A stretch of 64,000 bases of DNA. Source: Roridomyces roridus. Taxonomy: Eukaryota; Basidiomycota; Agaricomycetes; Agaricales; Mycenaceae. The notes under the pieces are model-generated. The model worked only from the letters and a program-made list of their open reading frames with translations, searched no databases and had not been told where the DNA came from. The stretch is taken from NCBI GenBank assembly GCA_029378245.1, contig JARKIF010000023.1:558001-622000 (forward strand), read 5' to 3'. Below are positions 44,771-57,663 of this stretch, one piece after another. The number at the start of each line of letters is the position of its first letter. Position 1 is the first letter of the stretch. The position numbers were made by a program, and so were the translations under genes.

Positions 44771-45552
44771 TGTCGGTGGTGAAAAAAAGTCACTGGCCAG
44801 ACGGGTTAGCATGGAGGATGGAACGAGCAGAGGGGCAGACGGACAAACAGGGCGACGCAGCGCTGAGACCCGAGCTTCAAGCCTGACTGGCAGGGGGCTA
44901 GAATGAAGGAACGAAGAAGAGCGAGACAGGAAGGCGGTGAATGACTCGGTCACTCTCGTGCGCACCATCTACCAATATGAAAACCTAAAAAAGAATGTCA
45001 CCAAACTTTTTTAACAATCGGAAAGGAGCCGGAATGAGAGTCATGGGAACGGTGATTCCGACGTCCGGCTACACTTCAGTTCCCCAGCACATGCGATCCA
45101 CTAACTGAGGCTAGGCTCAACCATGTAGTCACTTCTGGCAGTATGAGTTTCGTAATCTCGCCGCGTATGGACTCGAGGCTTACCAAGGAGGTCACGGCGG
45201 ACGGCCAGTCCAAGTCTCGACATCCAGAAAGAAGCCGTTCGAAGACCAGATGGTGGCAGATTGATTCGCAAGTCGCGCTCGCGGCTCAAGTCACTGTCAC
45301 CAAGACAACCGGTGGAAGGAAGGTATACATTCGACTCAGGTGCGCAGCTTTGACTCGGGCAAAGCGGATCGTGGGCAGGGAAGGGTGGTTCTGGAGATGG
45401 TGGTGGTTGGCGGTTAAGAGTAATTGATGGCGTGTGACTTTGATCAATGCCGATTTCAATCTCCGTCGTTGATTGCCGAAAGCGCCAAGTAAAGTCAAAC
45501 TCGCACAATGCCATTATCTCCCAATTATTCGAACTCGTATGATACAACCCCA
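44771..45552. other. Intergenic
   Basis: Overlapping frames 45101-45571 (minus) and 45143-45427 (plus) have no recognisable features. The first overlaps the 3' end of the calcium-binding-type gene. No gene is claimed. Confidence 0.3.
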
Positions 45553-45907
45553 TCAAAAACAAGCACTGCACGACGCAGGGAACTCCGTGACGTCCTTGGC
45601 GGCGGCGATGAGACAGCTAACGTCGCTGATTGGGTCTAAAACGGGACGAAGATGAACGTGAATAGGCTATAGGACGATGAAGTCTAGACACACACCGAGA
45701 TCGACCTGAGCAGCAGCGGTTGCACATGAAACGGCGGACGGCGCGAGGTCAAGGACACACTCTGCCAGCGACGTTGAATTAGGTGAACGAATCAAGCAGA
45801 CCCGGGGACGCACGCTTGACACTACAATCCCGACGGAAGGGTGTTGTCGGCGCAGCGATGGCGCTGGCGGCGAAGAACGCGACGAGTGCAACGATAGAAA
45901 ATTGCAT
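45553..45907 (-). CDS. Secreted fungal calcium-binding-type protein
   Basis: Three exons, 45814-45907, 45696-45761 and 45553-45635, with introns of 52 and 60 bases and consensus donors GTGCGT and GTGTGT. The product is 80 residues. It has a signal peptide, MQFSIVALVAFFAASAIAAP, then a compact domain with six cysteines: RDCSVKQCVLDLAPSAVSC, AAAQVDLDPISDVSC and EFPASCSACF. This spacing and the Q-x-x-x-x-P-x-S-D-x-x-C element match the fungal calcium-binding domain (PF12192; Histoplasma CBP1-like). Such proteins are secreted. A TATAAA lies about 125 bases upstream. The splicing is strongly supported because each unspliced frame stops early and only the joined frame gives the full cysteine pattern. 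Confidence 0.85.
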
Positions 45908-48043
45908 TTTGGAATTCGAAGAAAAGGCAAGAAGATGAAGAAAGTTGAAGGAAAGAAACAAAGTGCGAGGAAGGAAAGGAAATGGCACAGCCGAAGGAAG
46001 GGGAATAGTGGGCTTGGCGCGCCGCTGCTGCTTTATACAGCGTCGGCAATCCATGCCATGGCAATGCGTGGTGATGGCGGGGGTAGTGGACCTGTTATTA
46101 GCTTGAAACTGGTTTCAGTTCACAGCCCCAAGCCATACACAACCTCTATTGATCTTAACTAGAGTCTCACCACCATCATTCGACCTTCACTCGGAGCCAT
46201 CTCGCACACGATCTCCTGTTCCCTTACGCACCTCGAACTCGAGCCTACCGTCCGCGCCGGTACTTCTCCCGACCCTGCCGTGTCTAGTGTCTCGCTCGTA
46301 GGTAGGGCTCTCCAGGACGTCGGGCCTCTTTGCTTTTTATTCCTGTGTCTTTCTGCTCATCCTGCACCATCAACAAACGGTCTGTCCTTCTCTCGTTTCA
46401 TTCACGCTTTCCATTCACTCTTGCGTCCCTCGAGCTCGTCTTCGACGCCCAAGGTCTCCGGATGTAATGATTCACTAGACCATATGTTGTCCCGACCTCT
46501 TATCTCTCTGTCAGCGACTCTAAAGCCGTTTTGGGAGCAGGGGGGAACTCCTGTGGTCCCACCACATCGATTGTGGTATTCGCCTTTTGATGTCTCTACC
46601 ACTCTTCCTGCCCTGCGTACTTGAATCTGGCAATTAATGGACAACAAACGATTTCTCGCCGCTTTGATTATCGCGTCGACTTTGCTTTATTCTGACCCTG
46701 TTCTGAGCCTCGTTCGTTTCTCGGCGCCTCCGAATGCCTGACCCTCTCAAATACTCAAGTGAAGCGCAGACACCGCATGACTATTGCATTATCTAGATGC
46801 GACTCCGGATGGACGCCGACAGTTGGTTTCAATTTGTTCGTGGCTCTTCTCTATCATTGCGGCCATAATAAATCCTCCGAACAAATACCACGGTACCTCC
46901 CCGATTCCGAACTCAACGATGAAATCGGAACCATCTCATCAGTAACCCGGGTAAATTCTGGTAGGCCTTCAATTTTTAAATCCCCATACCCGCCTTTTGA
47001 TTCATGAACCCGACGTCGCGGCACGCATATATAATACTAAGACTGGATCTACTTACTCCCCACGGGTTTCATGTCGGCGGAAAACACGCCGTTCCCCAGC
47101 TGGTACAATTTTCTAGATTTCAGAGGCGCAGCAAAAGCGGGTGATACCAGGTACGGCGCCACAATCTCCGCATTGGCAGGCAGATTATCTGGTATTTTAT
47201 GCGGCGTCTCCTATCGCGCGCGCCATCGGCAAGTCTGAGGCCCTGGGTACAAGTCAGGAGATTAATATTCCTGCCCGACGGGCGACTGAACACGTCATCA
47301 TCCTTATCCTTCTTTATCGCAGGCAGCAGCGAGCGGTCCGGTGAGCACGGCAGGCGTTACTTCTTTGAATTGCGGCACGGAGAACTGATGTGGGTTATTA
47401 CTAATATCAAGCTGACAGGTGGACCAAGACAGCGAACAGCGGGCCTTCAAACCCCCCCTGCTCGCGGCAACCCGCCCTAATCAGCACTAGTAGTGAGATA
47501 TGTGGCAGACTGGGACACGCGGATGTCGTGCTATCATCCCGCCTTATATTGAGAGATAAGGAAGTGAATCGTCGGCAGGAGCTCTTTGGAAGCCCCGACA
47601 ATTGCTTTTTCTTTCGAATCTGAAATTAGCTAGGAACGATCAATTATTATCCGGTTTCGATGACGCCAGGTGCTCCTTGTTCCCAATTTCTGCACACACA
47701 AGACTGAGTGGTTCTCTCTCCAGAGTCGCTTCGACTACAGGTTGAAGCGGTATTTTATACACCCAGGTCAGTATCTTGTCATCAGGGTCGAATGCTAAAA
47801 AAACAGCTTTTCATCCCCAAGTGGGCATATTGAATCATCACTCGTGTGCGGCATGCAATCAGACATTGACATTTTCACCGGGAGGTCTCTTTTATATATC
47901 GCACCATGCGGTGTCATGGGCCCCGCCCGCCCTTGTTCTTTTCCCCCTCCATCCTCCCGCCTGCGCCGTTATACCAGCAGCAGCAGGCGATGCCCCCGGC
48001 CTCGCCCGCCAGCCAGTAGACGCACGACGCACACTCACCCCGT
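45908..48043. other. Gene-poor stretch
   Basis: Two weak candidates are noted but not called. One is a 114-residue plus-strand frame at 46280-46624 with no features. The other is a 55-residue frame at 47071-47238 starting MSAENTPFPSWYNFLDFRG, which has a protein-like start but no recognisable family. The stretch just before 48044 would be the promoter of the next gene. Confidence 0.25.
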
Positions 48044-49444
48044 ATGCCGGGTCCCCCACTCCGATATGGCCCCAACGACTACACCCAGGACCAAGCGGAG
48101 CAATACGTGCACCTCACCTTTATCAACAACTACGTGCTCTACTCTACCGCCTGCCTCCTCGTCTACGAGCTCTTCACCACGCTCGATGTCGAGATCGACC
48201 GGATATGGTCCCTCAAATGGCGCCTCCCCAAGATCCTGTTCATGCTCAACCGGTACTTTATCCGCGCCATGCTTGTCGTGCTTTGGATAGTGGCCGATTA
48301 TCCGGGGACGAGTGAACGTGTGAGTGGATGTCCGTCGGCGTTCTTACCCCGCTGATGCTCGTCCCCGCCCGCAGTTTTGCTGGATCTACGCATATTGGCA
48401 GATGATACCGCTGCGGCTCGCTATCCTCGCTGCACAAGCCCTCGTCGTGATCCGCGTGTGGGCAATCTGTGCGTTCTCTCTCTCCCTCTCTCCGTACCCA
48501 GAGCTCACGTTGAAGGATAGATAACAACTCGCGCCGAATGTTATACGTCCTCTCGACACTCTACTTCCTCGAGGTCGCCTTCGTCTCAATCTGCATCGCC
48601 ATCGCCACAGCCGACACGCAGGGCGTGGCACAACCTTATCCGCTCAGCTGCGCCCTCAACTCCATGTCGGGTTATCTGCTACAGCGTTATGCCAGCGGGA
48701 CATGGATCGCGCCCGTCGTATTCGAATTCCTCATGATGCTCATCACGCTCGCGAAGCTCGCGCCCAGGTGGCGTTGGACGACTAGCGATGGGGCGGGGAA
48801 GCGGACGAGGAGAGGGGTTTTGGGGACTGGAGGGAACGCTACGCTGGATGTGCTCGCCCGGGATTCCTTGGTCTATTTCGCGTTCATCTTTGGTATGTGC
48901 TCTACTTCTGTTTCTGCTTTGTGTTCTGAGTTTTGGTGGGTTCGTGTAGGGTTTAGCTTGACCAATTTCGTTATATACGAGACGAGCTTTGGGGCCTACT
49001 ACCACACTGTCCTCCTTGGGTACGCCGGCGCTCCGTTTACGTCTTTGCGGAATCTAACAATCTGTCAGCCCCACGTCGGCCGTTAGCTGTATCGCCGTCT
49101 CCCAGATGATGATAAACATGCGCTCACTGCCCATCCCTGGAGGCTCCGGTGCCACTGACTCGGACAATGGTGGTTCCAACCCGGAGGATATGCGGCTCAG
49201 CGTTAGTTTCGCTGAATATTATAGTCGGAGTCGGACGACACGGCATGGGGTGGAGGCAGAGGAGGAGGGACGCAGGCTGCCGGAATATGCTGGTGTGCCG
49301 CTTGCCTCTCCTGGACCTATGGTGGGCGTCCATCCTGATGATGCGAGCGCAAGGACCAGTGGGGATGCAACGCGCGTTGGGGATCATGAACATGAGGATG
49401 CATTTGAGATGGGGTTGTGGAAATCGGGATATAACGCGGTTTGA
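48044..49444 (+). CDS. DUF6533-type multi-pass membrane protein, second copy
   Basis: Five exons, 48044-48319, 48375-48468, 48521-48892, 48950-49019 and 49069-49444, all with consensus short introns and one continuous frame of 395 residues. The start is MPGPPLRYGPNDYT. The family signature is LVYELFTTLDVEIDRIWSLK, followed by PKILFMLNRYFIRAMLVV. Further helices are LAILAAQALVVIRVWAIY, LYFLEVAFVSICIAIA, VFEFLMMLITLAKLAP, SLVYFAFIFGFSLTNFVIY and SAVSCIAVSQMMINMRSLPI. A long acidic tail follows. The function is unknown. It differs clearly from the copy at 28615, so they are not a recent duplicate. Confidence 0.85.
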
Positions 49445-51934
49445 CCGCAGAGGTGTGTATTCCATGTATCGTTAGATGAAGGCGTTGTCCACCCACGAAT
49501 GCCCAGTCTGAGCCTGGGTGTTACTTAGTACATATCATTATTATCTATCTTCGCTGTGTCAATATGCTATCAGTTTGAGACCTATTGAACTTGAAGCGAC
49601 GGGCGCTCTCGGGTTTGAGCGCCTTCGCTTTGCGATGAGCGACGTCTGTCTACTACTCAATTGTGTAAACCCCGAGCGAATCACGCCACGACGCCACGCG
49701 AAAGAGAGTTTGAACGGGAACTGCCGCATGCATCTTCCAGCCTCTCGACTAGCGCCATAAATCAGCATCTAGCATGACAGACGCGATAACGGTGTATTCA
49801 AAAATCTAGATATATTTACAGGAGCCAGGTACAGGTCTAAGATCTTCGACAGAGATAAGTGCCAATCCAACTGGCATGCCGCATGGTCATCGGATCCCCG
49901 CGCTGCATCACACGGGATGGTGGCCCCGAGTCGACGTATAAGAGCTAGCCTGAACATTGACATTCTATCAGACTGAGATTCCGAGAATGTAGCGGCGAAC
50001 AAATCCTCACTGGTTGATTTCGAGCACAGTTTCTCCGTGTGTACCACACGACCCGAGAATTGAGATGGGGAAATCCCGCCAGTTCTTGACGTTGAATTTC
50101 GAGTCTCGTGCCGGGGTGCCGATCAATTGCATTGATCAGATCGGAGTTTCGAAACACTCTTTGCTTTTGACCATCCTGAATTTTCGGCAGCAATTAGTAC
50201 TAGCTCTCGTCTTCGTCTGGAGAAGGGCCTTGGATCTGGCTGAGACTCGACAGCTGAATCGTGCATCCGGCATCTGGTCAACTTGGACAACTGAATAGCA
50301 ACTCCAGCTCCAAGTGTTCTCCGTCAACTACTCTGGTTCGAAGTGCCTGGTTTTTCTCTCAGGAGGTATTCCCAGATGCTGCAACTGCGCCTGGTTCGAG
50401 GCTTCATTGGATTCGACCTGATTGAGGAGCCACGGTCAAATCCCGAAATGCTATCTCTTCAACCCACGAGTCACCTCCTTCGTCCCGTTCTTTTCTTTGG
50501 CGGCGTTATTGTCATCCACCGGGCCTCGCCTCTCTCGGAAATGATAGCTCCAGGATGCTCTGCGTTGGTTCGAGTCTCACCGGAATGGTCTGACGGTACC
50601 AGTACGATTCAGGAACAAACGGCCGCGAGGAAGCAGTGGGAGTACTAGTGATATTGCGTTTGGATCGGTAAGCACTCGAGCTAAAGAGCTCTCTCGTAAC
50701 TGGCACTGGCCGTCCTTATCGAGCGGCGTCATGTTCCCCGCTCCTCAGAGGCTTTATATCATCTCCCACATATCACGGCTATCCCTGGCCCGTCTTCTTC
50801 TCCAGCCAGTGCACCCTTCCGGAGATTGTCCATATGGTCTCTGTGCCACACGGCCTCGACCAATGCCGACTGGAGCATTCCGACGGCTTGGCTGGGTTTC
50901 CCTCCCTTCTGAGAAACATCTACCTCCTTCTTGTCATCGCGGCCCAAGAATGAGGCTCGGCGTGCGACCTATTATTGAGCAAGAAGAATATTGTAGACTT
51001 TCTTTCTCTGGGTGGATTATATCTACGTTCGGTTTCTGCTGGAGTCTGTGCTCATAAAATTTCCATTCCGCTGTGACTCCGACCTATTGTGTGTGTTTCC
51101 CAAGCCTCGATATATCCATCCATCCATCAAGCTTCGATTTCCAGGAACGGCGCCGGCGCCACACAACGGAGATCTTGGGGCACCTCGTGGCGAGTTCCGA
51201 GTTCGCCGTGAGCGTCCACGCTCTGATTTGTGGGTATATTCTTTTGGGCCTGGAATGTGGGGGCGGACGTACTATGAGATGGCAGTCGCCGTTTGGTTGG
51301 TCTAATTCAGAGGCACCGTTTCTCAATTTGCGTGCCCGGATGCCACCTTCGGGGCAGCGCCGACCTCCGCCTCGGCCTTCGTCGTCAGGCACAGACTGCT
51401 CATATTTATTCTGGCAACGACCAATATCGCTTGTACGGCGAGCTCGGGTGCGTTGCGAGGTCTACAGTCGTCAACGAGCTTTTGATTCCAATGGTGACTG
51501 GTCCTGGAGCACCAAACTTGTAGCTTGGGCTTTTCACTTCCACATATGTGCCTTCCATTCTCACTGTCGGGTTAATTCTGGGTTTGGGTTTGCAACCACC
51601 TGGCCCGGTGCCGAAAGCCATCACGGAGGTTCTAGTGTGTTCGGACCGGCCACGTGCGCACACGTGCTTGACGACCAACTTTGATCTCATCCACTCCTCC
51701 TCCTCCTCTTGGTCAATTAATATCCGATGCTCGCGTGGCTCTGCGTGGGTCCCCGACCCAAATCTACGGACGACGCAGTTCGATATCCCGAAGTATCCAC
51801 ACCCACACCGGAAAAACTGTGAATCAGCAGCATCTTCACACGATTTTGTCGTCTTCCGTCACCGCGTGGCCGCCGACCTCTCCCTTTATGCCTCGCGACA
51901 CCTTGGTTTTCCTGTTCTCCTCTTCCCAATATCG
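49445..51934. other. Long stretch with no supported gene
   Basis: Two long plus-strand frames, 51073-51684 (203 residues) and 51548-52213, overlap. Only the end of the second, from 51935, is supported as coding. The first has no recognisable domain. 49.5-51.0 kb shows only short frames. No repeats or RNA genes were recognised. Confidence 0.3.
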
Positions 51935-54789
51935 ATGCCTGCCCGCCAGTACAGCGCCGTCATATCCGCGGCTTACGCCTCCGGCCCACCCACGTCATCA
52001 GAGGATCCAATTGCGAGCTACGATGGATATGGGAGACAACAAATCGGAGGCAATATTCCCTGTGAGTCTTTTACGTGGTCCCGGACTCTTTTGCTGAGCA
52101 CCCACAGACCAATACGATCCACATGCGAACACTTCGGAACCGCCGCTTTTCTATTCGGCGTCGTTGGCCAGGCACTCTTTCGAGGCCACCACCACGACAA
52201 TGGAGGCGCCTGAAGCCTCCACCAGCTCCATCGTCAAGGGCAGTGGCACGCGTCCCCGGCGTCGGACATCCACGACAGCAGTAATCGCCTGCCGACAATG
52301 GTGCGTCCCCCTTTCGATTGTCGTTATCTTCTAATCGCGAGCTACAGCCGCACACGCAAGATCCGTTGTGATTCTACCCGCCCTGGATGTGCCAACTGCC
52401 AGCGACGCGCAGACCAGTGCGAGTACGATCCTGCTCCGAAGCGCCGTGGGCCCGACAAACGCCCAGGCACGCGTCAACGTCGGTGTAAGCCTCGTGCTGG
52501 GGAGTCGGAAGAGCCTCGCGCGCAGAGTGGTGTTTCTGGCTCAGATGACGCTGAGGAGGGTGGTATGAAGCTCGAGTTGCTTAACCCCCTCGCGTCGCCT
52601 CCACGCAGCATTGCCCTCCCTTCGCCCGTGCATGTCCCAGCTGCGACTCAGATGCAAATCGAGCTCGAGGCCGCCGATGGGAACCCGGCCCCTGCTAAGC
52701 GTCGCCGGCGCGATAGCAATGCGACAACACATCCCCATTCCCTGCGAATCTCCACGGATGATGCGGTTCTCTCCCGTGTGCGTTCCCATATGCTCCCTAT
52801 CCATCTCTCGTCTGCTGATGGCTTGATAGCGTGCCCAGCCCCCATCTGCCTCCTCGCGATACGAGCCCACGCCCACCTACGCCTTTGACTTTGTGGCCCG
52901 CCCGCTGTCCGGGTACGATCTCGAGCAAGATACACATCCCAAGTTTCCGCCTCCTCCACCAGCAGTCCATGGCGCGCAGCAGGGATGGTGGGATGCTTTC
53001 CTTCGGTCGTATTCGCTCCGCGAGATTGCCACGGATCTCAATTTCCTGTACGTCTCATACCTCCATACATTGAGTGTGCTCACTCTTCCTCAGATACAGC
53101 GAGACTGCGTCGCTCTCCTTTGTCAACGTCCGGCTGCTCCTCGAGACGCTATGGAGCCCGACGAGGTACCTCACCCTCCAGCCCGCCTTCATACTCGCGT
53201 CGATGGCGCTGGCCATGCTCATCCGCTCCTCCGAGGCAGAGAGAGGGACCAGCGGGCGGGATCGTGCGGCGTTTCTTCGACACTCGGCCCAGGATGCACT
53301 GGAGCGTGCGTGGCGTGAGGGTGTCTGGCTCGACGCGAGTCTCGTGGAAGCAGCCCTAGTGCGTATACTTCCATGCCTTCCCTTCCTCGTGCTCACGAGT
53401 TATCCCAGATCCTCGTCGTCTACGAAGCGTCTGCACACCCGGAGTACCACCCCTCCAGACTTGCACAAGCATTCCGCGTCCTCGACGATGCCCTCGCCAC
53501 ACTGGGCCTGACGTCCTTTGATGCCGGCATGAGGGACGTCTGCAGGTACGCCTCTGGCGCAGCACCACTCGCCGACGCACCCTCGCCATCGGGACCTTGT
53601 CGGTGCATCCCACCTGGCTCGCCAGCGCCCGCAAGAGACGCCGTCTGGCCTCGTGCGCTTCCGTGGGACCCCAGTTGGGGTGCGCATGAGATAAGGGACG
53701 AGGAGTGTCGGAGGGTCTGTTGGAGCGCGCTGAGTCTGGTTACGAGCTTCAGGACCGAGTGTCTGGCGTTCTCGAGGCCGGATGAGTGTGAGAAGCTGAG
53801 GATGTGTGATCCTTCCAGTGTGCGTCCAAGTTCTCCCTCTCTCTTCTCACTTTGACGCGTTTGTGCAGTATCTCCTCATGTTCCCCAACGAGCTGTACGA
53901 ACGCGGGCGGCGGGATGCCGGTGGTGGTACGCATGCCAAGAACTCAGTCTGGGCTCTATACGGGCGGAGCATGCTGCTCGCCAACTTTGCTGCCAACGTC
54001 GTCGAGCGCGGTGGGAAGAGTCGGGATCGGGACGAGCGGGAGAGTACGGGCGAGGCGCTGCAGGAGGCGTGGCAGGAGACGCAGGCGATTCAGGATGAGC
54101 TGGATGCCCATGTGTGCAATTTGCATACGGCGACGGCTTACCTTGCCAGGGAGAATGTGGCGAATGCGCAGATGATTGTAACCAAGGGATTGAGGAGTCT
54201 GCATGGGTTGCCTGCCAAGAATCTCCCCGGTCCGCTTTTCAATCGGAGGCAGGCGGAGGAGTGGAGTGCGTCCCCAATTCCTTTCATTTTCGGTGTCTAA
54301 TGGTTTCCCAGTATACTACCAAGCCGAGGTCATCAAGCGGGTGACGATGTCGATTTCGTATCTGTCGGACCCGCGCGCACAGCAGCTTACTCACCGACCG
54401 TTCTCCGTGACGTGGTTCTACTCGCAGCTAGCCATGTCAGTCTCACTCCCATATGCACACTTTTTGAGTCTTTGACTGACGTTTACGCCTGTAGATGCCT
54501 CCTCCTGTGGGAGAACGATCCTACGCTCGAGGATGCGCTTCAACTCGCCAAGTCGCTGCTGATTCCGCTGGATGTGATGAATGCGTTGTGGCCTTGTCAG
54601 CGTGAGTTCCCCTCTTCCTCCCTCCTCCTTGCCCCTCCTCCTCCTGGCTGACGAAAACTGTGGATAGTCATCCAAGCGGAATATGGCAAGCTCCGCAGAC
54701 GGCTGGCTGCGAATTGCAAGTCGGCGGGGCAGGACTTGCCACCGGCCGAGTCGTATGTGCTTCCTCCTCAGCCGGTCGGCGCGCCCTAG
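51935..54789 (+). CDS. Zn2Cys6 fungal transcription factor
   Basis: The first exons, 51935-52061 and 52108-52300, join to 52348 onward in one frame. The DNA-binding domain is formed across that junction: ACRQCRTRKIRCDSTRPGC then ANCQRRADQCEYDPAPKRRG, giving C-x2-C-x6-C-x6-C-x2-C-x6-C, a binuclear zinc cluster. A proline/serine linker with a basic KRRRRD stretch follows. Then come the fungal-specific transcription factor regions: WWDAFLRSYSLREIATDLNF, FILASMALAMLIRSSEAE, ECRRVCWSALSLVTSFRTEC, YLLMFPNELYERG and CLLLWENDPTLEDALQLAKS. The stop is at 54787-54789. It is a nuclear regulator of unknown targets. The neighbouring P450 starts 520 bases downstream on the same strand; co-regulation is possible but not shown. 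The start at 51935 is the first ATG of the frame that continues across the first intron. Confidence 0.85.
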
Positions 54790-55308
54790 GATACGTGCTC
54801 TGTCCTCCATTCGTTCTTTTCTACGCATAAGTAATTCCCCCAAATTGTTTATAATCCACCGATAGAGCGTTATTGCTATTTGTATTCTCACTCTCACTCC
54901 TCGTTCCACTGCTCCGTTATGATATGATACCTGTTGCTTTACTTACTTCTGTATGGGTGCTTGCTTGCTTGCCTCTTGTTGTAGCCATTTCGTCTTGCCT
55001 TGTAGAGTTTAGAAGTACTTAACTATGGAGCTCGAGCTCGTTTGCTAGTTGATCGATATGTACAGGAAGAATCTTGCGTGGATTGAGGTTTGGCGAGCTG
55101 TGTTTGTTTCCCATCAATCGACCTTTTCCACTGACCGTGACCATCGACTGTTCACTCCCCGCACGCAATATCTCAAGGCTCCTAGTCCAAGATCGTAGCC
55201 GTACAAAAACGGTTATATGAACACTGCCGCGGCACCCTCGCTCGGAAATAGGGTGGAAGCGCATTTATAGCCGTGAATACAGTTTGAATACAGCGTGAGA
55301 TTGACTCT

Positions 55309-57482
55309 ATGTCTCTCACTACCACCACCATGAACAGGCTTCCCCATCCTCTCTGGCTCACCGTTTCGACAATCTGCTTCGTCTGGCTAATCCGCCGCGT
55401 AGCACGGCGGTCGTCCAAGCTACCCCTACCTCCTGGTCCTCCAAAGCTTCCTCTCATTGGCAACGTACACCAAATCGGCGGTCGGCGGTTATGGGAGCTG
55501 TGTATGGAGTGGAGTTTGAAATACAGTTCGTCTCGGGTCCTGCTACATTCCGCCGTGCCAGTACTACTCTGAAGCCCAATGTAGATTCAGATATCATTCA
55601 CCTCAATATGGCTGGGACGTCCGTGGTCGTGTTGTCTTCGCTCCAAGTGGCGGAGGCGCTGTTGGACAAGCGGTCTTCGATTTATTCGGATCGGTGTGTC
55701 TTTCATCTTGCCTCGGCCATGGCTGATATCTATATGCAGACCGGCGATGCCAATGCTGGAGCTGATGGAATGGGATTTCCTCATGGGTGAGTGTCTGGAC
55801 CTGGGTGCTCATTCCAGGCATTTATTCTTCTCAGCGAGCCAGAGATACGGTCAGTTCGATCGCCGCTCCGTTTTCCTCGTATTTAGCATCGATTTATCAG
55901 GAGATAAATGGTGCGTCCATGCAGACCAACCCCTCGCATGAATCTATAATACGCACCCAGGCGAGCCCAACGACGTCTATTCAGCCAACACTTCAACGTC
56001 TCAGCCTCCAAAGCCATCAAACCCCGACTCACTACAGCGGCCCACGCCCTCCTCAGACGTCTCTTGCACTCTCCGGACGAGTTTCTCGCGCATCTCAGAT
56101 TGTCTGTATTCGATTTCCCTCACACGAATCGCCGTAATTATTCGATAGAATGGCTGGGGAAGTAATAATCCCCCTCACTTATGGTATCCCTGTCCAGCAC
56201 GTCAACGATCCATACATCTCCTTGGCGGAGGAAGCCATCAAGCACGGCGCGCAGGCTGCTGCGAGTGGCACCTTTCTCGTCGTAAGTGCACAATTACAAG
56301 TCTCGCCTCATTCGAAATGACGTAACACCGTGAAGGACTTTCTCCCGATACTCAAATACGTGCCAGCGTGGATGCCTGGTGCCGGATTTCAAAAGGTGGC
56401 CCAGCGGGGGAGAGAGTATAGCCATGCTATGAGGAACATTGCGTTCGAGGAGAGTAAACGGAGAATGGTATGTCTCCAAGTCCAGGTTCTGCATCAGGCA
56501 CGAGCATTCAATACTCCTTGCCAGAATTCCGGCGACATTCTCCCCTCATTCACAGGGGATGCTCTTCGTGATATCGATGCTGGCGATCACTCTTACGACG
56601 AAGACACAGTGCGAGACGTAGCGGCGATAATGTACGCTGCGGGCGCGGATACCACGGTCAGCGTGCTGGCGACGTTCTTCCTTGCCATGCTCGCGAACCC
56701 CGACGCGCAGGAGAAGGCGCAGAGGGAAATCGACGAGGTTGGCGGCGATTTGTCTGATTTTGGTGACAATCGAGAGGGCATGACGTATGTGAGTGCGCTG
56801 GTCAAGGAGGTGTTGAGATGGAGGCCTGCGACGCCCTTTGGTTTGTTCTTCCCTGGATTCATTGTACTCAACTGATTACGCCCACAGCCATGCCCCACTC
56901 TATTATCGTCGAAGATGAATATTCGGGATATAGAATACCAGCAAAGTCTGTTGTCTTTCCGAATGTCTGGTTAGTTCAAGTTCAATCTCTTTATTCCGTT
57001 CATCGAAGAAGCAATATCAGGGCAATCCTCCACGACGGGAAAGTCTACGGGCCCGATCCGTCTGCCTTCCGCCCGGAACGATTTCTTTGCGCAGATGGGA
57101 AACTCAATACGGCGGTTCCTGACCCACAGGCTGGGTTTGGTTTCGGGAGACGGTACGTACTTGAATTGCCCTCCTTCTTGTTCCAGTGACTCAAACGTAA
57201 CTTGATGACTTCAGGATATGCCCCGGCCGACACCTCGCAGAAGAATCCATCTGGATAGCGGTCGTCTCCATTCTCGCTGTGTTTGATATCAAGAAAAAGC
57301 CGGGCGTTGAACCGTCGTACGAGTATACGCAGGGTATTCTCAGGTGTGTACATGTGCAGCTCGATTGTTGTCTGTGTCGACTGACTGACTCGGTAAGTGA
57401 ACCCCTGCCGTTTGAATGCGATATACGAGTACGCGCTGGAGCCCAGGCTGAGGCGAGGGCCAGATCACTTGCATCGATGTAG
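55309..57482 (+). CDS. Cytochrome P450 monooxygenase
   Basis: The N-terminal anchor PLWLTVSTICFVWLIRR is followed by the hinge LPLPPGPPKLPLIGN. Later exons give IIHLNMAGTSVVVLSSLQVA, RRLFSQHFNVSASKAIKPRL, ITYGIPV-like PLTYGIPVQHVNDPY, the I-helix MYAAGADTTVSVLATFF, the K-helix VKEVLRWRP (ExxR), FRPERF and the haem loop GFGFGRRICPGRHLAEES with its Cys ligand. The order and the CPGRHLAE signature fit the basidiomycete CYP families usually annotated as O-methylsterigmatocystin oxidoreductase-like. The substrate is unknown. It acts at the endoplasmic reticulum with an NADPH reductase. The stretch 55790-55975, which should code the C-helix WxxxR, could not be joined cleanly; an exon there may be damaged. 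Two in-frame starts exist, 55309 and 55330. Confidence 0.8.
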
Positions 57483-57663
57483 TTTGCGGAACGTCGCTCA
57501 GAGAAAATGGGTGAAGGTGCGAACATCATGTCGTGCCGGGTGCTCAGAGCGAGAACTGGATCTACTCGTAGATGTTACATAAGAAGGTCTGGGAAACCGG
57601 GATGACTATACTCACACGATGAGGCGGTCTCAGAAGTTAACGCGATCGATATTAATATTCATC

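Noticed and set aside
51073..51684. 203-residue plus-strand open frame
   Set aside because: Composition is irregular, with no recognisable motif, and it overlaps another long frame whose coding end is clear only from 51935.
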